Source: JARRKC01 sp963723965 (GTDB lineage: Bacteria; Acidobacteriota; UBA6911; RPQK01; JAPXNP01). From it: DNA of 64,000 nucleotides. Each line of letters opens with the position of its first letter. The first letter of the stretch is position 1. A program made the position numbers and the translations under genes. The DNA is taken from the NCBI GenBank assembly GCA_963723965.1, contig CAVRSV010000025.1, forward strand, positions 136,294-200,293, in the 5' to 3' direction. The notes under the pieces are model-generated. The model made no database searches, was not told the DNA's origin, and saw only the letters and a list, made by a program, of their open reading frames with translations. Positions 11,351 through 19,846 of the stretch are shown here, one piece after another.

Positions 11351-13102
11351 CTAGCCCGGATCCTGTGATCCGTCACGGACGCCGATGGTGGATTCCGACC
11401 GGACAGGAGCCTCCCGGAAGCGGGCCACCTCAGGCGACGCAAGATCGAAGACACAGTCGTCTCCAAAGCGCTTTACGAGGCCGGGGGCCTGCAAAACAGC
11501 GCTTCTTCGTCCCTCTTCCAGTGCGGAAAGATGGACCACGACGAAATCGATGCCGCGCCGACGCATGAATGCGATCGACTCGCGGTCGGGAAAGCGCTCA
11601 TACTGCTGAAAATCAGAAGCATACCCAGGCGGATAGAAACGCGTGTAACCATTGACCAGGTTCATCCAGTGCTGGGTGGAATAGAGCATGTAGAGACTCT
11701 CCCGGGGCCACTTGTCCGTCCCGCTGTAGTCGGGCAGTTCGAGCACTACTTTTCTCTCCCGTTGCCTCGGCTGCCGGTCACCGGGCCAGCCCACGGGCGC
11801 GGGATTCCTGCTCTTCAGCCACACATCGACGGGGCGCGGTGCAAACGGCGCCGTCGCGCAGGCATCGAAGCCGAGCCCCACCGGAAAGATCTCCAGTAGT
11901 GCCGCCCCCGCCAGCACCGACAGCAGAAGGGGGCGCCCCTTCAGTCGGGCTGCCGCCAACCCCGCCAGCAGCGACAAGGCAAAGACCACCAGGAGGGCGA
12001 AGCGAGCCGTGGCCCGGAACTGTCCGAGAACGGGAACCAGTTTGTAGACCAACGCCAGCGGAAGAAGCAACCCGCCTTCCGTTCGAGGCCCCAGCGAGAG
12101 GAGAAAACCGAGGCCGGCCAGACCGAGGTAAAACCAGGCAAGACCGTTCCTGCGATTCCAGACGATCCCCGCCACGGCCAGGAGCATCGAGATGAAGCCG
12201 AGGTAAAGGGTCTTTTCTCCCCAGATCCAGCGGTCCCGATTCTGGAGGGCCTGTCCGAGTAAGGTGTTCCAGGGCGGATCGACATAGGAGGAGACGTCGG
12301 CCGAGAAGGACGCTCCCTCCGCCAGGTCTCGGTCGACCGGATGGGATACGTAAGGCCGCGCGAAGGGGAGCAGGATCAGGCCGATTGCCGCGACCAGGGG
12401 AGCCAGGCGCAGCAGGAAGGGCCAGGGGCGCGGGCGGCGCAGCGACTCGAAGAGGGTCACAAGACCCAGGGTCAGCGCCAGCATCACCGCGACATACCAG
12501 TTGCCCAGGCACTGCAGCGCGGTCACTGCCACCCAGACGGCTCCCAGCCCCCAGGTGAAGCGATCGCGCAACCGGTGCAACGCCCAGACCGAGAGCGGAA
12601 ACCAGGCTGTGCAGATGAGGGTCAGATGGCCGAAGTGGTGTGTGCGAAAGAAAGCAAACCCGAAAATCGATCCGCTTATGAAGGCCGCCCATCGGGAGCC
12701 GGTGTAGTAATAGGCCAGACAGTACATTCCGGCAGCCGAGCCGAAGTAGCAGAACAGAAGCAGCAGATTGTAGGGAATGACCGGGTTGTCCGAGAACCAG
12801 TACCAGGGGCTGACGAGAATCGCCACTCCGAAGGCATGTTCCGAGTAGGACAGGCTTCCGGCATAGGGATAGAAGGCGTTGGCCGCGAACAAATCGGAGG
12901 CCTGGTTCAGCAGAGCATGGTTGACCCAACTGATCGTCCACATGACGAGACCCGGATCGCTCCCCTCTACAGGCGCGGCCCCCAGATTCCAGAGACAGAC
13001 GAAGGAGTGGAGAAAGAGGGGAGTCAGCCCGGCGAACAGCAGCAGAGGCAACAGGTGCGGAGCGAGTCTCTCACCCAGCTGTCGCAGGCGGATCGGATCC
13101 AT
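11351..13102 (-). CDS. Polytopic membrane protein, GT-C glycosyltransferase-like
   Basis: About 583 residues with roughly ten or more hydrophobic segments (LLPLLLFAGLTPLFLHSFV, then YNLLLLFCYFGSAAGMYC and others), followed by a soluble C-terminal part of ~150 residues. Topology and general look match lipid-linked-sugar GT-C glycosyltransferases and their relatives; the acidic VEGSDPGLVMW loop after the first segment is where such enzymes keep catalytic acids. I did not recognise a precise family. The ATG at 13102 puts the first membrane segment near the N terminus but has no clear Shine-Dalgarno; the frame stays open to 13297, overlapping the upstream GH29 gene, so a start further upstream is possible. 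Same strand as the flanking genes. Confidence 0.7.
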   Translation of the reverse strand: MDPIRLRQLGERLAPHLLPLLLFAGLTPLFLHSFVCLWNLGAAPVEGSDPGLVMWTISWVNHALLNQASDLFAANAFYPYAGSLSYSEHAFGVAILVSPWYWFSDNPVIPYNLLLLFCYFGSAAGMYCLAYYYTGSRWAAFISGSIFGFAFFRTHHFGHLTLICTAWFPLSVWALHRLRDRFTWGLGAVWVAVTALQCLGNWYVAVMLALTLGLVTLFESLRRPRPWPFLLRLAPLVAAIGLILLPFARPYVSHPVDRDLAEGASFSADVSSYVDPPWNTLLGQALQNRDRWIWGEKTLYLGFISMLLAVAGIVWNRRNGLAWFYLGLAGLGFLLSLGPRTEGGLLLPLALVYKLVPVLGQFRATARFALLVVFALSLLAGLAAARLKGRPLLLSVLAGAALLEIFPVGLGFDACATAPFAPRPVDVWLKSRNPAPVGWPGDRQPRQRERKVVLELPDYSGTDKWPRESLYMLYSTQHWMNLVNGYTRFYPPGYASDFQQYERFPDRESIAFMRRRGIDFVVVHLSALEEGRRSAVLQAPGLVKRFGDDCVFDLASPEVARFREAPVRSESTIGVRDGSQDPG

Positions 13103-13238
13103 CGGGTCGGTTGGGGAGTGCTCCGTCAATTCGCCCCTGAAGATAGACGGATCCTGCCGGTTTCGCAAGACGGATTGCTGCGGACGATCCACGGGGTCGT
13201 CCGGCGCGCGCACCGGCGCAGACAGGGTCGCGATACCC

Positions 13239-14687
13239 TCATCGACCCGGCTCGAGGTAAAGGCCGAACCCGGCCAGGAGCGGGCAGGCCCGGGCATCCA
13301 GAATCTCGAGCCTGACGCGACGGGTCTCCACGGTCTCGAATCGGTCGAGCTTCTTGTACCCGATGGTGGTCCCTTCGACGATGGTCCGCCATCCCGACGG
13401 CGTTTCGACCTGAATCCGGTAACCCTTCACCCGCTGACCCAGTTGAATCGGCTCCTGAAGCCGCGACACGTTGAAGCGGCGGACCCCGCCGAGATCGTAC
13501 TCGAGGCGGGCCGATCGAACGTCATCATCGGACGCCCAGTAGGTTTCGAGTCGGCCGTCCAGACTCTTTTCCAGGGCGAAATCGGCCGACCCTCCGCGGA
13601 CGTTGTCGGCCCGACCCTTCGAACCTGCTGCAAGATCCCGCTGGAAGATGGCGTCCAGTGCGCTACGGAACTCGTGGAGCCGCTCGACATCCGCCTCGGA
13701 GACCCGACCGCGCCGGTCGGGCGGGACGTTCAGCAGCAGGACGCTGTTGCGGCCGACCGAGTGGAAGTAGATGTCCAACAGTTCCTGGACCGACTTGGGA
13801 GACTGGTCGGGATGCCAGAACCACCCCTTGCGGATCGAGACATCCGTCTCACCCGGAACCCACTGGGGGCCGTCCGGGTCTCCCGTATTCAGATATCCGG
13901 TCTCGGCCTTTCCCACCGAGACCCGGGAGCGGTCCAGCATCGACCAGCACGACTCGCCGGCGCTTCCCCGTTCGTTGCCGATCCAGCGGACGTCGGGCCC
14001 CTCATCCGAGAAGATGACGGCGTCGGGCTGCAGCTGTCGGACCAGGGCCCAGTAGGACTGGAAGAAGTAGTGCATGTCCCGGGCGCCCTCCCCCTTGGCA
14101 CCGTCGAACCAGACCTCCGAGAGGGGACCGTAGCTGGTCAACAGTTCGCGAAGCTGCGCCAGGTAGAACTGGTTGTAGAGACGTTCGTCGCCGTAGCTGC
14201 GTTCGTGCCGGTCCCACGGCGAGAGATACAGCCCCAGGCGGAGTCCCGCCTTGCGGCAGGCCTCGGCCAGCTCGCCCACGACGTCCCCCTTCCCGCCGCG
14301 CCAGGAACTGGAGCGCACCGAGTGATCGGTGTAGCGACTGGGCCAGAGGCAGAACCCGTCGTGGTGTTTGGCGGTCAGTACGACGGAGCGGAAGCCGAAT
14401 TCGCGGGCCACGTCCACCCACTGTTGGACGTCGAGATCCGTGGGATCGAAAACCGCCGGATTCTCGGTGCCGTCTCCCCATTCCCGGTCGGTGAAGGTGT
14501 TGACCGTGAAGTGGACGAACATTGCCAATTCCCGCTGCTGCCAGTCGAGCTGCCGGGCAGTGGGAATGGGCATCACGGGAAGCGGCGGCGGCACGGCCGG
14601 CTGAGCGACCGCCAACGAAGTCAGAACGATCAGGCTGAGTGGGATAAGGTTCCAGCTTCTCTTTCGCAAGGAGTCGAGTCCTTTCAC
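13239..14687 (-). CDS. Alpha-L-fucosidase, GH29
   Basis: A 482-residue exported GH29 enzyme that removes alpha-linked L-fucose. A cleavable signal peptide (PLSLIVLTSLAVAQ) precedes the barrel. FRSVVLTAKHHDGFCLW is the hallmark early-barrel segment, and SEVWFDGAKGE contains the catalytic nucleophile (Asp195). The last ~140 residues (EYDLGGVRRFNVSRLQEP and following) look like a galactose-binding/F5-F8-type sandwich. It lies between a GH51 gene upstream and a GT-C-like gene downstream on the same strand; with the sulfatase nearby, a fucosylated or sulfated polysaccharide is a reasonable substrate guess. Confidence 0.93.
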   Translation of the reverse strand: MKGLDSLRKRSWNLIPLSLIVLTSLAVAQPAVPPPLPVMPIPTARQLDWQQRELAMFVHFTVNTFTDREWGDGTENPAVFDPTDLDVQQWVDVAREFGFRSVVLTAKHHDGFCLWPSRYTDHSVRSSSWRGGKGDVVGELAEACRKAGLRLGLYLSPWDRHERSYGDERLYNQFYLAQLRELLTSYGPLSEVWFDGAKGEGARDMHYFFQSYWALVRQLQPDAVIFSDEGPDVRWIGNERGSAGESCWSMLDRSRVSVGKAETGYLNTGDPDGPQWVPGETDVSIRKGWFWHPDQSPKSVQELLDIYFHSVGRNSVLLLNVPPDRRGRVSEADVERLHEFRSALDAIFQRDLAAGSKGRADNVRGGSADFALEKSLDGRLETYWASDDDVRSARLEYDLGGVRRFNVSRLQEPIQLGQRVKGYRIQVETPSGWRTIVEGTTIGYKKLDRFETVETRRVRLEILDARACPLLAGFGLYLEPGR

Positions 14688-14821
14688 TCTTCGACGAGCG
14701 ACGGCAGGACGACCTTCCAGGTCCAGGAGGCAACTCCGTCCGACGGAGGCGCCGAGTCACGGACAGCACAACCGCGATAGCTCCGTCGGAACTGCAGCAG
14801 GCCGCGACCGGGGCGCTCGGA

Positions 14822-14840
14822 CAAGCTGGAAGCTTATCCT
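14822..14840. repeat. Short REP-like hairpin, copy 1
   Basis: On the minus strand this reads GATAAGCT-TCC-AGCTTGTC, an 8-bp stem with one G.T pair and a 3-nt loop, just after the GH51 stop codon. The same 19-mer occurs at 22921-22939, with a degenerate inverted copy at 22816-22834. Consensus GACArGCwTCCwGCyTGTC. Its position after the stop suggests a role in transcript 3' ends or simply REP-type spread. Confidence 0.6.
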
Positions 14841-14842
14841 AC

Positions 14843-16885
14843 TCAACGGGCTGTGATCTCTACGACCGCCACCTCGTAAGGCGCCAGTTCGATCGTCAGG
14901 TCCTTCGAGTACGGCATGCTCGCCTCCCGGGGGGAGATCCGATCCGGATTCGCGATGGAGCAGGCATCGTCCAATCCTGCCGACACTGTGTAGACCTTGA
15001 CGTCGGCATCCTCGGGCACGCCCGAGCCCTGCAGCCGCGCGAGCAGGACGTTGCTCCTCGGCTCGTAGTTGACCGCCTTGATGACGATGCGCCGGCCGTC
15101 GGCGCTTTTCGTTGCAATGGCATCCACCGTTCCGGGCTCCCACTTGGTCGGCTTCATCTGGGAGATGTCGTCGAAGAAATCGCTGCGTTTCTCGATATCT
15201 TCAAAGGTCCCCGTGGTGGAGGCGAGATGCTTCTCCGCGTAGTGATCGCGAAAGAGCTTCTCGACGACGTATCCCGAGCCTGGAAACCAGGAGACATAGT
15301 CGTGGTAGATGAAAGCGGTCCAGGTCGGGTCATCCGTGGTGTTCCGCATCAACAGGGCGGGGCAGGTCATCTCCAGTTCCGGGCTCAGCTTCTCGTACAT
15401 CAGCAGACTGCCCGCGGCGTGGAGTCCCGCCCGCCAGGCATAGCTGCGGCACAGACTCCACTCGAGCACCGCAAGCTTGATCTCGGGGTGGGCGGAGGCG
15501 CGCACGTAGTCGCGCAGTTTGACCAGGTAGTCCTGGATGCGGCGCACCCCCGTCTCGAAATTCTCCGGTTCGTACTCATAGTTGTGACAGCCGAGAATGT
15601 CGAAGTTCTCTCCGGCCTCGTCGATGACCTTCTCGCTCCACTGCATGTCGTTGGAGCGCTTCTGCCCGCAGGCGACGATTCGGGCCTCCGGAGCGATCTT
15701 CCTCAACCGGCTCCCGAAGACATTGACGATCTCGGCATACTGGTCCGCTGTCAGACCGTGGTTCATGGGCTCGTTGTCGATCTGGAAGTAACGGACGTTA
15801 TAGGGTTCGGGATGCCCGTTCTCCGCTCGCTTCTTCCCCCACTCGGTTGTCGGCGGATCGTTTACGTAGTGCACCCAGTCCGTCGCCTGCTCGATCTCTT
15901 CCGGCTTGGTGCTGGTGGCGCTCAGGCAGATGAGGGGCTCGGCACCCAGCCGGCGGCACAGCGCGAGGAACTCATCCACGCCAAAGCCGTTGTAGTCGGC
16001 GTAGGATCCCCAGATCGCATTGGGGCGGTAGGTGCGCGAGACCTTCGGTCCGATGCCGTCCTTCCAGTGGTAAAAGGAGGCAAAGGACCCGCCGGGCCAG
16101 CGAATGAAGGGGGGCTTCAGATCCTGAAGAGCCTGCACCAGATCGGGGCGAAGCCCTCCATTGCTGCGAACGTCCTGACGCATCATGGAAAGGAAATCGG
16201 CCAACACCCGGCCGCTGCCGGAAGCCGTCAGCTCGACCCTGGCCTCAGTGTCAGTCTTGGGCGACGAGAAGCTGTAACCCACCTCCTGCCATCCGGTCCC
16301 CGCCGTCTCCAAAGGTACGTCTGCCAGCACCCGTCCGCCCGAGTCCTTGATGCGCAGCGCAACCCGCGCCGAGCCTTCCTCCGGATCGAGCCAGACCGAT
16401 CCGTCGTAGGTTTGGCCATCCTCCAGGTAGATCCGATTCTGCCGCACTCCGATGGTGCCGCCCTTGACGTCGAGACGGACGCCCTTTTCCCCGTTGGGGA
16501 ACTGGCCATCGGTGACCTCCGCCGCGCCATCCCCGCCTTCGTCGACGAAGGGCTCCCAGTAGGTTTCGAAGTCCTTCCCCTCGAATCCGAGTCCCTGGAT
16601 CTGCTCGGCATCGAGACCGTCGACCACCGAGTGGTTGATGTGCTCCAGAAACTGACCGTAGATGGCCGGTGCGACGTCGCCCATCACTCGATCGGTGTCG
16701 ACCAGCAGGACCGCCACCCCAGTCCGTCCGGCTTCGGCGGACGTCTCCGGCGCCGGCGGCCGCGCGCAGCCCCCGGCCGGAATGCCGATGGCCGCGATCC
16801 ACAACAGGAGCAGCGGCAACAGGCCAATGGGGCCGTCGTAGATTCGTTTCCAGGAGTTCGGGCTGTGGCGGGCAATTCCCTTCAT
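14843..16885 (-). CDS. Alpha-L-arabinofuranosidase, GH51, lipoprotein
   Basis: A 680-residue GH51 enzyme that releases arabinofuranose from arabinan or arabinoxylan. I chose ATG 16885 because GGGGAG lies six bases upstream; a GTG at 16909 is an alternative. The signal peptide ends in a lipobox (PAGGC, Cys40). After a strand-rich ~200-residue module (likely carbohydrate-binding), the barrel carries the acid/base Glu372 (IDNEPM) and the nucleophile Glu475 (VLEWS). A C-terminal beta-sandwich ends the protein. A second GH51 lies at 35325-37451; the two share general layout (ENGHPEPY occurs in both) but are clearly different proteins. Confidence 0.93.
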   Translation of the reverse strand: MKGIARHSPNSWKRIYDGPIGLLPLLLLWIAAIGIPAGGCARPPAPETSAEAGRTGVAVLLVDTDRVMGDVAPAIYGQFLEHINHSVVDGLDAEQIQGLGFEGKDFETYWEPFVDEGGDGAAEVTDGQFPNGEKGVRLDVKGGTIGVRQNRIYLEDGQTYDGSVWLDPEEGSARVALRIKDSGGRVLADVPLETAGTGWQEVGYSFSSPKTDTEARVELTASGSGRVLADFLSMMRQDVRSNGGLRPDLVQALQDLKPPFIRWPGGSFASFYHWKDGIGPKVSRTYRPNAIWGSYADYNGFGVDEFLALCRRLGAEPLICLSATSTKPEEIEQATDWVHYVNDPPTTEWGKKRAENGHPEPYNVRYFQIDNEPMNHGLTADQYAEIVNVFGSRLRKIAPEARIVACGQKRSNDMQWSEKVIDEAGENFDILGCHNYEYEPENFETGVRRIQDYLVKLRDYVRASAHPEIKLAVLEWSLCRSYAWRAGLHAAGSLLMYEKLSPELEMTCPALLMRNTTDDPTWTAFIYHDYVSWFPGSGYVVEKLFRDHYAEKHLASTTGTFEDIEKRSDFFDDISQMKPTKWEPGTVDAIATKSADGRRIVIKAVNYEPRSNVLLARLQGSGVPEDADVKVYTVSAGLDDACSIANPDRISPREASMPYSKDLTIELAPYEVAVVEITAR

Positions 16886-16953
16886 GGATGTCTCCCCGCG
16901 GCCGGGCACCAGGCCCGGCCGCCATCGATTCCGGATCGAGAAGGATCCAGGAC

Positions 16954-19521
16954 CTACTCGTTCAAGAGGTGGTTCACGACGTTCGACAGGAGGATGTAGT
17001 CGGCGCAGATGTCGATGACATACTCATTCTCGCCCCACAGGAACGGCCAATCCAGCTTGTTCTCGGGGAAGTCCGGCTTGAGAACCAGGACGCCGGGCAC
17101 GACGCCTCCTGCAATGAAGGTATAGTCGGCACGGTTGTTGCCGTAGGCAATCTTCTTGGATCGGGTCCCCACCCCGGAGACGAAGGAAACGTTCGTCACC
17201 GGGTGACAACCGAGGATGTAATTCAGACCCCGGTAAACGTATTCAGGACCCATGATGCCCGGGAACGCCTCGTGCACCTGATAGTTGGTGACGGCCCAAC
17301 TGATGACCGTCGCATCACCGGCCCAGCCTCCCGTCGTGATCGGAACGCCGTACGGGTTCTGCTTGTTCAGACCGTCCGCTTCTTCCTTGTACTTCACCAC
17401 ATAGGGCTGGAGCTTCTCCCTGTAGGCGGCATCGAAATAGGGGAGAGCCGCCACGGCGGCCGCAATGGTCCGTCCCACCGACCGATCCAGGGCCGGCCAG
17501 ATCAGTTCGTTGAAGCGGTCCGCATAGCGCTGGTTCTTCGTGGCGATCAGCAACTGGAGCGTCGAGGTCATCTCCGCGCCCTGGCGAAATCGGGCCATGA
17601 ACCCGCCCTCATTGCTGTCCGTCGCCTGCCGTTCGTCGTTCCAGGCCTTTTCGGCGTCGGCCAGACACTCATCGGCCAACGGATCGTTGTAGCCTCTCAA
17701 CGCGCGACTGGCCGCGGCCAGGGCGGCGCTGGAGACGTAGTTGGTGCCGGCCGATTTGTTCGTGAAAGCCCAACGGTCGTCAGGGGTTCCGCTGGTAAAG
17801 CCGTCCGTCTGATAGGGCTCCAGGTCGGGGTTGTAGACGCGGCCATCGGTCTGCGTCGAGCCGTCTCCCAGGTGGTGATACTGGTGCAGATGGGGCACGA
17901 TGATCCCGGGAATGGCCCGGCCGAACGCCCGGTGCTGTGCGACCAGTGCAAGCGCCCCCTGCTCGATCTGCTGCAGGATGTCCGGCTTGCCGTCGGGATG
18001 GTGAATGTCCACGAAGCGTGTGGCCTGATCGACCAGGGTCTCGTCCCGTTTGACCTTGAACCTCTCCCAAGCGTCGACCAGAGCCATGACCGCGTTCGAA
18101 TGGGAGCCCGTGCGGATGTCATAGTCCCCCGCATCAAACCAGCCGCCCACGTTCAGTCCCGGTATGTGTTCGCCGGGTTGATACTGGGTCTCGGTGGAGG
18201 GGCCCATCCTGTAGCCGTCGAAATGCTGGATGTTGACCGGCGCCTGACGAGCATCGTCCAGGTGTGCCGTTCCGTGCCAGACCCGGTAGGCTTCGTTGAC
18301 GAACATGTGATCCATCTGCACCGGAAACCAGACATCCAGCGTCTTGTACCAGATGTCCTTGTGCACCTCCGGGCCGACGGGGAAGGGATCCGTCTTCTGG
18401 TCCCCGTATTTGATGACGTAGAGACCGGGCTCCTTGATGGGGCTGAAGTCGAAGGTGGCGTACTGGTAGCGCAGATACTCACCCCACGGCTTCACATCGG
18501 CGGTCAGCTTCTCGACCTCGTCGCCGGAAGCGGTCAACTGGAGCACCGACGCCTTGGGAAGGGGCGTATCGTTCTTGTCCAGTTCGATGACGGAGATCTT
18601 CTGCTGGTCGGGATGGTAGCCGGCCTGGGAGAAGCCGATGTTCGGAGTTCGCTTCCAGTTGGGAATCGTGTGCGGCCGCAAATACCACTCCACGACCTTC
18701 CCCGTCGCCCCGGAAGGAATCAGGGTACGCACGACGAACCATCCGTTTTGCGCCACGTTGCGTCCATCCAGCAGCATGAGGTCTCCCGTAGCCGACTGGA
18801 TGTCGATATGTCGTTCGGGATCTTCGGGCGCCAGCACCAGCGTCTTGCCGACGGCGATGGGATCGACCTCCACGTACTCGTGCCGACCGTGGTCGTCGAA
18901 GGTCGAATGGCCCGCGAACTGACGGATCTGAGTGTCGGCGGCGCGGACCTGCATGGGACCGGACGGGTAAAGCGGGAAGATTCCCGGCTTGCCGTCGATG
19001 AGAAAGGTCTTTTCAAAGTAGGCGGAAGGCAGGAATTCGAGGTTCAGGCCGGCTCTCCCATCCAGTTTGGCCGGCAAGGGTTTGTCGAGGTAGACGCTGA
19101 TCAGGATGCCCTGATCCTTGGGCGTGACGACGAGCCTCGAATCGAAGTCGAAGTCCTCATAACGGAGCAACACCTGGATCGTGCTGGTCGCCTTGTCCAC
19201 CTTCCGCTCCAGGACCTTGGGGATCTGGTCCCACTGCTCGGGCGTCGGCTTCAGTCGGACTGCGCCGCCGGTGGCCGTCCGGATGCCGTGGTGAATCAGT
19301 TCGATTCCGGCCGTCTTCTCGTCGAAGAACATACCGTTGTACTGATTGCTGAAGACGAAGACGTTGAAACCGGTTTCTTCGAAATATTCCTTATCGTTCA
19401 ACTTGAGCTGGTTGTCCTGAGCGGTGGCGTTCGAACCGGCCATCAGCGGAATGAGCAACAGAGTCAAGGCAAAGGGCGAGCATGTAATGAGACGTTTGGC
19501 AATAGCGAGGAATCTGTTCAT
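16954..19521 (-). CDS. GH9 endoglucanase-like glycoside hydrolase
   Basis: An 855-residue exported GH9 protein (inverting endo-beta-1,4-glucanase family). I took ATG 19521 (MNRFLAIAKR) because a classical signal peptide ending ATAQ follows directly. The N-terminal ~330 residues are sandwich-like and include the immunoglobulin-type domain that often precedes GH9 barrels (NIGFSQAGYHP). The (alpha/alpha)6 barrel shows GGWFDAGDY with catalytic-base aspartates 463 and 466, ILGCHPVTNVSFVSGVG, and the general acid in GENEY (Glu833). The usual HHR-like segment is changed (GTRSKKIAYGNN), so the specificity may differ from cellulase. Palindromes lie upstream between this gene and the divergent GH106 gene. 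Confidence 0.88.
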   Translation of the reverse strand: MNRFLAIAKRLITCSPFALTLLLIPLMAGSNATAQDNQLKLNDKEYFEETGFNVFVFSNQYNGMFFDEKTAGIELIHHGIRTATGGAVRLKPTPEQWDQIPKVLERKVDKATSTIQVLLRYEDFDFDSRLVVTPKDQGILISVYLDKPLPAKLDGRAGLNLEFLPSAYFEKTFLIDGKPGIFPLYPSGPMQVRAADTQIRQFAGHSTFDDHGRHEYVEVDPIAVGKTLVLAPEDPERHIDIQSATGDLMLLDGRNVAQNGWFVVRTLIPSGATGKVVEWYLRPHTIPNWKRTPNIGFSQAGYHPDQQKISVIELDKNDTPLPKASVLQLTASGDEVEKLTADVKPWGEYLRYQYATFDFSPIKEPGLYVIKYGDQKTDPFPVGPEVHKDIWYKTLDVWFPVQMDHMFVNEAYRVWHGTAHLDDARQAPVNIQHFDGYRMGPSTETQYQPGEHIPGLNVGGWFDAGDYDIRTGSHSNAVMALVDAWERFKVKRDETLVDQATRFVDIHHPDGKPDILQQIEQGALALVAQHRAFGRAIPGIIVPHLHQYHHLGDGSTQTDGRVYNPDLEPYQTDGFTSGTPDDRWAFTNKSAGTNYVSSAALAAASRALRGYNDPLADECLADAEKAWNDERQATDSNEGGFMARFRQGAEMTSTLQLLIATKNQRYADRFNELIWPALDRSVGRTIAAAVAALPYFDAAYREKLQPYVVKYKEEADGLNKQNPYGVPITTGGWAGDATVISWAVTNYQVHEAFPGIMGPEYVYRGLNYILGCHPVTNVSFVSGVGTRSKKIAYGNNRADYTFIAGGVVPGVLVLKPDFPENKLDWPFLWGENEYVIDICADYILLSNVVNHLLNE

Positions 19522-19556
19522 CGTGTTCTCCGTTTGAGTGCGGGCTTTCACCCCTG

Positions 19557-19583
19557 GACACCGATCACATTTCCATCGGTGTC
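19557..19583. promoter_or_regulatory. Inverted repeat upstream of the GH9 gene
   Basis: GACACCGAT, nine spacer bases, ATCGGTGTC: a perfect 9+9 inverted repeat 36-62 nt upstream of the GH9 start codon. It could be an operator or a 5'-leader hairpin. No regulator can be assigned. Confidence 0.5.
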
Positions 19584-19620
19584 TCAGGCCCAATCTTACA
19601 CCGGGATCGGTAATTGCCCT

Positions 19621-19649
19621 AGAGTCGGTCACCGAAAACGGCCGACTCT
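19621..19649. promoter_or_regulatory. Second inverted repeat in the GH9/GH106 divergent region
   Basis: AGAGTCGG, 13 bases, CCGACTCT: a perfect 8+8 inverted repeat near the middle of the 325-nt divergent intergenic region (19522-19846). The rest of the region shows nothing else I can name. Confidence 0.4.
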
Positions 19650-19846
19650 GCCGCTGCCAAACGGTCGTTGGCGCCGCCCGAACGTGATGGTCAGCGAGCG
19701 CCCCGCCCTGCAGTCACATTGGTGTCGCGCGGTCCACTTCGGCCAGGCCCTCCGGGCGTCGTGCCCGGCTGTCTCCGCCATCCCCTCGCCGCACGATCGA
19801 CCGGGCATCGGGACAAGCTCCAGTGGATGTCCTAGACTAGATCCCG

